Shown piece after piece: positions 1 to 4,841 of a stretch of 6,366 bases of DNA. The position numbers were made by a program, and so were the translations under genes. The notes beneath the pieces are model-generated. The model was not told the DNA's origin. It saw only the letters and a program-made list of their open reading frames with translations, and did no database searches. The DNA comes from Actinomycetota bacterium (GTDB lineage: Bacteria; Actinomycetota; Actinomycetes; Nanopelagicales; Nanopelagicaceae): assembly GCA_029978425.1 (NCBI GenBank), contig JAPOJL010000036.1, positions 1 to 6,366 on the forward strand, read 5' to 3'. The first letter of the stretch is position 1; the number at the start of each line of letters is the position of its first letter.

Positions 1-681
1 GCGTTAGGGATTAATGCCACAGCAGTCGGTGAAGAGACTCTTGCCATGGCGCTCGCGCTCTCTCGAAAGTTAATTGAATTAGATTCCAGCACTCGCAATG
101 GTGAATGGAATCGCAGAGCTGGAAGCGAGATATCCGGAAAGACTTGGGGACTTCTTGGATTTGGCGCAACTGCTCGTGCGACTGCAGAATTATTACGTGG
201 CTTTAAAGTCAAAGTCCTGGCTTACGATCCATTTGCTAAGCCTGATCAAAGCTATCTAAATTCCATTAACGCTGAGATGGCATCTTTGGAGAACGTTGTC
301 ACCCAATCAGATTTTCTTTCGGTTCACCTGCCCGCAACTCCTGAGACCAAGAACATCATCAATAGCGCTCTGCTCTCAACGATGAAGAAGAGTGCGCTTC
401 TAATCAGCGTGGGTCGGGGAGAAGTAATTAATGAAGAAGATTTAGAAGCAGCGCTCAAAAGTGGTGTGATTGCTGGCGCCGGCCTTGATGTACGAGCCCA
501 AGAACCACCACAAGATAAGCGCTTTACTGATCTTTCGAGCGTTGTTCTGGCACCTCATATTGCTGGCATTACTCACGAGAGCCAAGCTGCAATTAATCGC
601 GTACTGGTCAGCGAAATTACCGCCGCGCTGACGGGCGGAACACAGAGCTATGCGGTCGGTTCGATAAAGCGAGCGAAATAG
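1..681 (+). CDS. D-isomer-specific 2-hydroxyacid dehydrogenase, 5' truncated (SerA/SlcC-like)
   Basis: NAD-dependent oxidoreductase of the D-2-hydroxyacid dehydrogenase family, expected to interconvert a 2-hydroxyacid and its 2-oxoacid in the cytosol. The frame is open from base 1 and its first residues (ALGINATAVGEETLA) already match the conserved segment before the NAD domain, so the ATG at 46 is internal. About 90-100 N-terminal residues lie outside; 226 are present. In fragment numbering, the Rossmann motif GFGATA is at 53-58 and Asp76 ends strand 2, favouring NAD over NADP. The catalytic trio is intact: Arg139 (SVGRGEV), Glu168 (DVRAQEPP) and His186 (APHIAG). The stop TAG shares its last base with the GTG of the next gene, so the two are probably co-translated. 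Substrate cannot be read from the sequence: phosphoglycerate or hydroxypyruvate are alternatives. The neighbours favour (S)-3-sulfolactate (SlcC-like), which is inference. Confidence 0.93.
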   Translation, partial: ALGINATAVGEETLAMALALSRKLIELDSSTRNGEWNRRAGSEISGKTWGLLGFGATARATAELLRGFKVKVLAYDPFAKPDQSYLNSINAEMASLENVVTQSDFLSVHLPATPETKNIINSALLSTMKKSALLISVGRGEVINEEDLEAALKSGVIAGAGLDVRAQEPPQDKRFTDLSSVVLAPHIAGITHESQAAINRVLVSEITAALTGGTQSYAVGSIKRAK

Positions 682-1694
682 TGGCGCTATCAATATCCCA
701 CGCACTCGAGCACGCGACGGCGATGTTCGTTGCAGCTGGTGTTCCAGAAGAAAATGCCGCAAAGACTGCGCGCGCCATTGTCACATCTGATGTCTGGGGA
801 AATCCCAGCCATGGATTGATGCGACTACCTTTCTATTTACAGCGCATAACCATGGGCGGAGTCAACTCAGAAGCAACGCTCAAGATAATTTCGGAACGCG
901 GTGCCATTACAAGTTTTGACGGAGAAGATGGTCTTGGCCATTGGCAAGTATGGAACGCAGCTGAACTCGGTGTAGTAAAAGCAAAAGAATTTGGAATCTC
1001 GTTAGTCTCAGTCAAGAACTCGAGCCATTGTGGCGCACTTGGTGTCTATCTCTATCCAGCACTTGATGCTGGACAGATCGCAATGATTTTCACTAACGGA
1101 CCTGCGGTGATGCCTGCTGTTGGTGGAAATGCACCGTTACTTTCTACTAGCCCGATTGCTTCGGGAATCCCATCTAATCCGCCCATGATTATCGATCTTT
1201 CAACATCTGCGGTTGCACGTGGAAAGATTGCAACAGCTGCGAAAGCAGGCGGAACAATTCCAGAAGGTTGGGCAGTGAATGCTCAGGGCCAACCCATTAC
1301 AGATGCAAAAGAAGCGTTGATGGGAATGCTTGCTCCGCTAGGTGGCGCTAAAGGTTTCGCGCTCGGTTTGATGGTGGAGTCACTATCAGCTGGCCTTAGC
1401 GGAGGTGCGTTATCGCGCAAAGTTCCCGACATGTTCAATCCCGATGATGACACCAAGCCACAATCAATTTCTCATACAGTGATCACGATCGACCCCAACG
1501 ATATTGGCGACTCTTCTTCCTATGAAGATTTCAATGCGTTGGCATCGAGCATCACCGAAACAGGTGGCCGTATTCCAGGTAGCAAGAGAGTGCATCCACA
1601 AAAGTTAGGCAATGGTGAGATTGCGATTGCTGAAGCAGTAATGAACGATCTCAATATTTGGAGCGAAAAACTAGGGCTCGCAAAACTCACATGA
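681..1694 (+). CDS. Ldh_2-family malate/L-lactate/sulfolactate dehydrogenase (ComC-like)
   Basis: NAD(P)-dependent 2-hydroxyacid dehydrogenase of the malate/L-lactate dehydrogenase family (Ldh_2, PF02615), a fold unrelated to classical LDH. The 337 residues match the usual family length. Family active-site positions are visible: Ser43-His44-Gly and Arg48 (NPSHGLMR), the catalytic His116 in SSHCGALG, IIDLSTS with Asp172, and the late PLGGAKGFALGLMVE segment. The common (G)TNP motif of the family reads STSP here (155-158). The start is GTG at 681, overlapping the preceding TAG; the next ATG (723) would remove the conserved N-terminal helix. No good Shine-Dalgarno sequence is present, which fits translational coupling. 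The stop TGA overlaps the ATG of the exporter gene (ATGA). Characterised relatives act on malate, L-lactate, ureidoglycolate, delta-1-piperideine-2-carboxylate or, in ComC, (R)-3-sulfolactate. The flanking genes point to the last, by inference. Confidence 0.93.
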   Translation: MALSISHALEHATAMFVAAGVPEENAAKTARAIVTSDVWGNPSHGLMRLPFYLQRITMGGVNSEATLKIISERGAITSFDGEDGLGHWQVWNAAELGVVKAKEFGISLVSVKNSSHCGALGVYLYPALDAGQIAMIFTNGPAVMPAVGGNAPLLSTSPIASGIPSNPPMIIDLSTSAVARGKIATAAKAGGTIPEGWAVNAQGQPITDAKEALMGMLAPLGGAKGFALGLMVESLSAGLSGGALSRKVPDMFNPDDDTKPQSISHTVITIDPNDIGDSSSYEDFNALASSITETGGRIPGSKRVHPQKLGNGEIAIAEAVMNDLNIWSEKLGLAKLT

Positions 1695-2671
1695 AGCTTA
1701 CAAAGATCAATCTCATTTACTTTTCAATTATCCTAGTAAATGTTGCAGTCGCTTACGCAGTGAACAAATTTGAAGGTGCTATCTCACCATTATTCATGTC
1801 AATGGTAATGGGACTCATCTTTGTGAATGCAGGTGGTTGGAGTGATAGAGGGAAAGAGGCTGCAACCTTTGCTGCAAAGCGATGCTTGCGGTTCGGAGTT
1901 GTACTGCTTGGCTTTCAAATTTCGATTGATAAATTTAGTGAGGTTGGTCCCCAAGGTTTACTTGCTGTTGTAATCATTGTTACTGGAGTTTTTACCGGAC
2001 TGCGCTTTGTCGCAAAACGTGCTGGGTTAAGTGATTCGCTCTCGACCTTTATTGCTGGTGGCTTTGCAATCTGTGGCGCCACGGCAATCGCGGCAATTAG
2101 TTCTACTCGCAAGAGTGAAGAGCGCGATGTTTCTTATGCGGTAGCACTCGTTGCGCTCTGTGGAACGCTCTCGGTTTTTGTCATTCCGCTCTTAGCCCAA
2201 GTCTTCTCACTCAGTGATGCAACTGCCGGCGCATGGATTGGTGCCGCAGTCCATGACGTTGGACAAGTCATTGCAACTGCTTCCATCATGGGTCCCGAAG
2301 CCCTTGATTCTGCTGTCATCGTGAAATTAACCCGTGTGGTTTTGCTGATTCCACTAATTCTTTTTCTATCTATGCGTAACTCCTCAGAAGTTGGTGGAAA
2401 AAAATCACTACGAACCGCGACCCCAACTTTTGTTATTGGATTTGTGATCTGTGCGCTTCTGGTAAATGCATTGTCACTTCCTGAAACTGTCGTGAATGGT
2501 GGAAAAGAACTCTCCAAGATCTTCTTATCAATTGGACTCTTTGGAATGGGCCTCGGAGTGCGATGGGCATCGATCAAAGCCCTTGGCGCCAAGCCCCTCG
2601 CGGTAGGCCTCGGGGCATGGGTGGTATGCGGGGGATTTGCCATGGGAGTCATACGCTCGGTTGGTCTATAG
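1691..2671 (+). CDS. YeiH-family putative sulfate/sulfite exporter (SuyZ-like membrane protein)
   Basis: Polytopic inner-membrane protein of the YeiH/UPF0324 family (PF03601, putative sulfate exporter family). With the ATG at 1691 it has 326 residues and about 10-11 hydrophobic segments, for example 8-24, 30-47, 89-104, 150-172, 215-231 and 250-267. Family signatures are clear: LRFGVVLLGFQIS (66-78), the re-entrant-like AGGFAICGATAIAAISS (122-138), GAAVHDVGQVIA (184-195) and VKLTRVVLLIP (211-221). I chose ATG 1691, which forms an ATGA overlap with the upstream stop, over an in-frame TTG at 1658 that would add 11 charged residues. No Shine-Dalgarno sequence is obvious, so coupling to the upstream gene is likely. 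Transport by the family is mostly inferred. SuyZ, a member encoded beside the sulfolactate sulfo-lyase genes, is the reason for the exporter name. Here it would remove sulfite or sulfate made from a sulfonate. Confidence 0.93.
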   Translation: MKLTKINLIYFSIILVNVAVAYAVNKFEGAISPLFMSMVMGLIFVNAGGWSDRGKEAATFAAKRCLRFGVVLLGFQISIDKFSEVGPQGLLAVVIIVTGVFTGLRFVAKRAGLSDSLSTFIAGGFAICGATAIAAISSTRKSEERDVSYAVALVALCGTLSVFVIPLLAQVFSLSDATAGAWIGAAVHDVGQVIATASIMGPEALDSAVIVKLTRVVLLIPLILFLSMRNSSEVGGKKSLRTATPTFVIGFVICALLVNALSLPETVVNGGKELSKIFLSIGLFGMGLGVRWASIKALGAKPLAVGLGAWVVCGGFAMGVIRSVGL

Positions 2672-2707
2672 GCGAATTTCCCTTTTCTAACCCCCTCTCA
2701 TAAACTC

Positions 2708-2728
2708 GCCCTCTGCCCAAATGAGGGC
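2708..2728 (+). repeat. GC-rich inverted repeat in the yeiH-infA gap
   Basis: GCCCTC (2708-2713) and GAGGGC (2723-2728) form a perfect 6-bp stem with a 9-nt loop. No T run follows, so it is not a standard intrinsic terminator. It may be a 5' UTR hairpin of infA, a weak pause site or chance. The gap of 89 nt must hold any infA promoter. The nearest -10-like hexamer is CATAAA (2699-2704), with only a poor -35 (TTTCCC, 2677-2682). Confidence 0.35.
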
Positions 2729-2760
2729 TCTGCACGGAAATAAACAAAAGAGGTTAACGC

Positions 2761-2982
2761 TTGGCTAAAAAAGACGGTGCGATCGAAATCGAAGGCACTG
2801 TTGCTGAAGCTTTACCGAATGCGATGTTCCGCGTCGAGCTCACCAATGGACACAAAGTTCTCGCCCACATCAGCGGGAAGATGCGACAGAACTACATCCG
2901 CATCTTGCCGGAAGATCGTGTGATCGTAGAACTGAGTCCATACGATCTCACACGAGGTCGAATCATTTACCGGTACAAGTAG
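2761..2982 (+). CDS. infA: Translation initiation factor IF-1
   Basis: IF-1 is a small OB-fold protein that occupies the A site of the 30S subunit during initiation and helps IF-2 and IF-3 select the initiator tRNA. The 73-residue product has the full family pattern: [19 protein letters not shown], then [20 protein letters not shown], then [17 protein letters not shown] and the RYK end. The start is TTG at 2761, supported by the family N-terminus (M)AKKDGAIE and by a GAGGT (2750-2754) ribosome binding site 6 nt upstream. A TTG start for a highly expressed gene is uncommon. Translation ends with three in-frame stops in a row (TAG TAA TAA, 2980-2988), which sit in a 14-nt tandem duplication. 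It opens the ribosomal block. In related actinobacteria map and adk usually precede infA; here an exporter gene does. Confidence 0.97.
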   Translation: MAKKDGAIEIEGTVAEALPNAMFRVELTNGHKVLAHISGKMRQNYIRILPEDRVIVELSPYDLTRGRIIYRYK

Positions 2983-3003
2983 TAATAAACAAGTAGTAAT
3001 AAA
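2976..3003 (+). repeat. Perfect 14-nt tandem duplication over the infA stop codon
   Basis: CAAGTAGTAATAAA occurs twice back to back (2976-2989 and 2990-3003). The first copy carries the last infA lysine codon and the stops. The second lies in the 50-nt gap before rpmJ. It merges into a purine-rich run (3001-3024) that leads into the rpmJ ribosome binding site. This looks like a slippage or small duplication event. Confidence 0.9.
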
Positions 3004-3032
3004 GAAGTAAAGAAGAAAAAAGGAGTCTGATC

Positions 3033-3146
3033 GTGAAGGTTAAACCGAGCGTGAAGAAGATTTGCGACAAGTGCAAAGTCATTCGTCGTAATGGTCGCGT
3101 GATGGTCATTTGCGACAATCTCCGACACAAGCAACGTCAAGGATAA
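3033..3146 (+). CDS. rpmJ: 50S ribosomal protein L36, zinc-ribbon (C+) form
   Basis: L36 is the smallest 50S protein and binds 23S rRNA near the L7/L12 stalk base. A GTG at 3033 opens a 37-codon frame: [20 protein letters not shown], then [17 protein letters not shown], ending TAA. This is full length for the family. Cys11, Cys14, Cys27 and His32 form the zinc-binding set, so this is the zinc-dependent form rather than the zinc-free paralogue some bacteria switch to under zinc limitation. AAGGAG (3020-3025) lies 7 nt before the start and fixes it. The gene is too short for usual ORF length cut-offs but matches the family along its whole length. It sits between infA and rpsM, its standard place in actinobacteria. 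Confidence 0.97.
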   Translation: MKVKPSVKKICDKCKVIRRNGRVMVICDNLRHKQRQG

Positions 3147-3279
3147 ATAAAACTAAATAAGAGAACGCGTGACGCGACAGTTCTTGAAAAAGAACTGACC
3201 TCCTGACTGAAAGCGGGAGCCGGAGAAAAATCTTCGGAGGCGTTGCGGAGGACTTTCAGATTATGGAAAGAAGTATGTG
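3147..3279 (+). promoter_or_regulatory. Structured rpsM leader, candidate S4-responsive control region
   Basis: This 133-nt gap before rpsM is long for this compact operon and can fold. Seen directly: (a) an 8-bp hairpin, CAGTTCTT (3178-3185) with AAGAACTG (3190-3197), capped by a GAAA (GNRA) loop; (b) CTCCT (3200-3204) with GGGAG (3215-3219), 5 bp with one G-U; (c) CTGAAAG (3207-3213), in the loop of (b), pairing perfectly with CTTTCAG (3253-3259), which makes an H-type pseudoknot; (d) CCGGAGA (3220-3226) with TCTTCGG (3231-3237), one G-U, AAAA loop. In E. coli, S4 represses the rpsM operon by binding a pseudoknot in the rpsM leader, and S4 is encoded in this operon too. Equivalence is inference: pairings of 5-7 bp can arise by chance in a region this long. 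No T run follows (a), so it is not a terminator. Confidence 0.4.
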
Positions 3280-3280
3280 A
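3247..3280 (+). promoter_or_regulatory. Possible five-codon leader ORF coupled to rpsM
   Basis: GGAGG (3247-3251) is the best Shine-Dalgarno match in the rpsM leader but lies 28 nt before the rpsM ATG, too far for direct use. An ATG at 3263, 11 nt after it, opens a short frame MERSM that stops at TGA (3278-3280), overlapping the rpsM ATG as TGATG. A second GGAGG is at 3236-3240. This could be a mini-ORF delivering ribosomes to rpsM by reinitiation. Alternatively rpsM uses the weaker GGAAAG (3265-3270) directly, 9 nt before its start. Confidence 0.3.
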
Positions 3281-3657
3281 TGGCACGTCTCGTTGGCGTC
3301 GATCTGCCGCGTGAAAAACGGCTTGAGATCGCGCTCCAATACATCTTCGGTATTGGCGAAACCCGCGCAAAAGCAACACTTGCTGCGACTGGTGTTTCCC
3401 CAGATATCCGAGTCAAAGATCTACAAGAACCCGATCTCATCAAGCTTCGTGAATACATCGAAGCTAATTACAAGATCGAAGGTGATCTCCGCCGTGAGAT
3501 CGCAGGCGACATCCGTCGCAAAGTTGAAATTCAGTGCTACCAAGGAATTCGCCATCGCAAGGGGCTTCCAGTTCGTGGTCAGCGCACTCACACCAACGCA
3601 CGTACTCGTAAGGGTCCACGCGTTGCAATCGCTGGCAAGAAGAAGGAGACCAAGTAA
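3280..3657 (+). CDS. rpsM: 30S ribosomal protein S13
   Basis: S13 sits in the head of the 30S subunit, contacts the P-site tRNA through its basic tail and forms bridges to the 50S subunit. The product is 125 residues, full length. The N-terminus [14 protein letters not shown], the helix-two-turns-helix region with GIGETRA (24-30), and the C-terminal signature [14 protein letters not shown] (99-112) followed by a lysine-rich tail are all typical. I chose ATG 3280, which gives the family's exact N-terminus; a GTG immediately before it (3277) would add one residue. GGAAAG (3265-3270) is a moderate ribosome binding site at 9 nt. The stop TAA overlaps the rpsK ATG (TAATG), so S13 and S11 are probably made in a coupled way. 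The leader is unusually long and structured compared with the other gaps in the operon. Confidence 0.97.
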   Translation: MARLVGVDLPREKRLEIALQYIFGIGETRAKATLAATGVSPDIRVKDLQEPDLIKLREYIEANYKIEGDLRREIAGDIRRKVEIQCYQGIRHRKGLPVRGQRTHTNARTRKGPRVAIAGKKKETK

Positions 3658-4088
3658 TGGCCGCGCCTAAAGCTAAGCCCGCTGCTGCAGCTGCTGCTGC
3701 ACCCAAGGTAAAGGTAAAAGCACGTAAGAAAGAGAAGAAGAACGTTGCTTTTGGCCATGCCTACATTAAGAGCACTTTTAACAACACGATTGTTTCCATC
3801 ACCGATCCAACCGGAGCCGTCCTTGCATGGGCATCATCTGGTCAAGTTGGTTTCAAGGGATCACGTAAATCAACGCCATTCGCTGCGCAGCTCGCTGCTG
3901 AAGCTGCTGCAAAGAAAGCACAAGAGCATGGCGTGAAGAAAGTAGATGTTTTCGTGAAGGGCCCAGGCTCTGGTCGCGAAACTGCAATTCGTTCACTTCA
4001 AGCAGCTGGTTTGGAAGTAGGCGCCATCTCTGATGTAACGCCACTTGCACACAACGGTTGCCGTCCACCAAAACCACGTCGAGTATAA
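3657..4088 (+). CDS. rpsK: 30S ribosomal protein S11 with Ala/Lys-rich N-terminal extension
   Basis: S11 forms part of the 30S platform near the E-site codon and binds 16S rRNA. The core is strongly conserved: [55 protein letters not shown] and the C-terminal [12 protein letters not shown]. At 143 residues it is about 10-15 longer than common S11 proteins. The extra length is an N-terminal low-complexity stretch with seven alanines in a row (GCT/GCA repeat, 3681-3701) and alternating Lys-Val. Such tails usually contact rRNA. The start ATG 3657 overlaps the rpsM stop. AAGGAG (3643-3648), inside the rpsM coding end, lies 8 nt upstream and supports it. The gene is followed by a 16-nt gap and rpsD. 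Confidence 0.97.
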   Translation: MAAPKAKPAAAAAAAPKVKVKARKKEKKNVAFGHAYIKSTFNNTIVSITDPTGAVLAWASSGQVGFKGSRKSTPFAAQLAAEAAAKKAQEHGVKKVDVFVKGPGSGRETAIRSLQAAGLEVGAISDVTPLAHNGCRPPKPRRV

Positions 4089-4104
4089 GAAAAGGAGAAG
4101 AAAC

Positions 4105-4731
4105 ATGGCCCGTTATTTTGGAGCAGATTGCAAGCGCTGCCGTCGCGAGAAAGTGAAGCTTTTCCTCAAAGGCTCGAAGTGCGATGGACCAAAGTGCCCA
4201 ATTGAGTCACGTCCATACCCACCAGGACAACACGGTCGCGGTCGCGCAAAGGAATCTGAGTACCTACTTCAGATGCGCGAAAAGCAAAAGTGCGCACGTA
4301 TTTACGGTGTTCTTGAAAAGCAATTCCGTAACTACTACACAGAAGCAAGCCGTCTCACTGGTAAGACTGGTGAAAACTTGCTCGTACTTCTCGAGACCCG
4401 TCTAGATAACGTCATCTATCGTGCAGGCTTTGCAAAGAGCCGCGATATGGCGCGTCAGATCGTTCGTCACGGCCACATTCTTGTTAATGGCAAGAAGGTC
4501 GACATTCCTTCATATCGCGTAAGCCAATATGACATTGTCGATGTTCGCGCTAAATCTCAAGACCTCACACCATTCATCGTCGCAAGCGCTGAATTTGGTG
4601 AGAAGTCGGTTCCAGCCTGGCTCGAAGTTGTTGCATCACAGATGCGCATCATCGTTCACGGCCTCCCAACCCGTGCTGTCATCGACACACAGGTCCAGGA
4701 ACAACTCATCGTTGAGCTTTACTCCAAGTAA
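4105..4731 (+). CDS. rpsD: 30S ribosomal protein S4, zinc-binding form
   Basis: S4 is a primary 16S rRNA-binding protein that nucleates assembly of the 30S body and lines the mRNA entry channel. The product of 208 residues is full length. The N-terminal domain carries Cys9, Cys12, Cys26 and Cys31 (C-x2-C-x13-C-x4-C), the zinc-binding form; many bacteria have a cysteine-free S4. The S4 RNA-binding domain spans roughly 95-160 (RLDNVIYRAGFAKSRDMARQ, then GHILVNGKKVDIPSYRV). I chose ATG 4105: AAAGGAG (4091-4097) lies 7 nt upstream, and the family N-terminus MARYFGADCKRCR begins here. An in-frame ATG at 4045 lies within rpsK and is rejected. In other bacteria S4 represses its own operon or gene, which makes the rpsM leader upstream a reasonable target. 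Confidence 0.98.
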   Translation: MARYFGADCKRCRREKVKLFLKGSKCDGPKCPIESRPYPPGQHGRGRAKESEYLLQMREKQKCARIYGVLEKQFRNYYTEASRLTGKTGENLLVLLETRLDNVIYRAGFAKSRDMARQIVRHGHILVNGKKVDIPSYRVSQYDIVDVRAKSQDLTPFIVASAEFGEKSVPAWLEVVASQMRIIVHGLPTRAVIDTQVQEQLIVELYSK

Positions 4732-4737
4732 TCGATT

Positions 4738-4754
4738 AACCCGCAAGGGTTTTT
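4738..4754 (+). terminator. Short terminator-like hairpin between rpsD and rpoA
   Basis: AACCC (4738-4742), a GCAA tetraloop (4743-4746) and GGGTT (4747-4751) lead into a run of five T (4750-4754), starting 7 nt after the rpsD stop. The shape is that of an intrinsic terminator, but a 5-bp stem is weak. Partial termination or 3' end protection of the ribosomal mRNA is more likely than a full stop, since rpoA follows in the same operon. Confidence 0.45.
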
Positions 4755-4798
4755 CAATCGCTTGGCAAGAAAACAACTTCATAACAAAAGTACTAACC

Positions 4799-4822
4799 GA
4801 GAGATCAAATAGCGGATCTCTC
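4799..4822 (+). repeat. 8-bp inverted repeat just upstream of the rpoA ribosome binding site
   Basis: GAGAGATC (4799-4806) and GATCTCTC (4815-4822) are perfectly complementary with an 8-nt loop, ending 8 nt before the GGAGG (4831-4835) of rpoA. It could be an mRNA hairpin affecting rpoA translation or an RNase processing site. It could also be a dyad operator. No T run follows, so it is not a terminator. Confidence 0.6.
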
Positions 4823-4841
4823 AAGACAATGGAGGAAAGAA

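Noticed and set aside
442..762. 106-codon minus-strand frame across the first two genes
   Set aside because: Antisense shadow of two well-supported dehydrogenases, with no recognisable domain.
1658..1690. Upstream TTG start for the exporter gene
   Set aside because: It would add 11 mainly charged residues before the first membrane segment and overlap the previous gene by 37 nt; the ATGA overlap at 1691 is a standard coupling arrangement.
2134..2652. 172-codon open frame on the minus strand opposite the exporter gene
   Set aside because: It lies wholly antisense to a clear membrane protein, its product is low in hydrophobic order and rich in Pro/Thr/Ser, and it resembles no family I know; it is a shadow frame.
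2677..2704. Possible infA promoter (TTTCCC, 16 nt, CATAAA)
   Set aside because: The match to the -35 consensus is 3 of 6 and to the -10 is 4 of 6; too weak to call without start-site data.
3178..3197. 8-bp GAAA hairpin read as a terminator after rpmJ
   Set aside because: No T run follows; the next bases are GACCTCC-like, and rpsM follows in the same operon.
4045..4104. Earlier in-frame ATG for S4
   Set aside because: It lies inside rpsK, while ATG 4105 has a strong ribosome binding site and the exact family N-terminus.
4762..4796. Possible rpoA promoter with TTGGCA as -35
   Set aside because: The -35 is good (5 of 6), but no -10-like hexamer lies at 16-18 nt; CATAAC is 12 nt and TACTAA 23 nt away.
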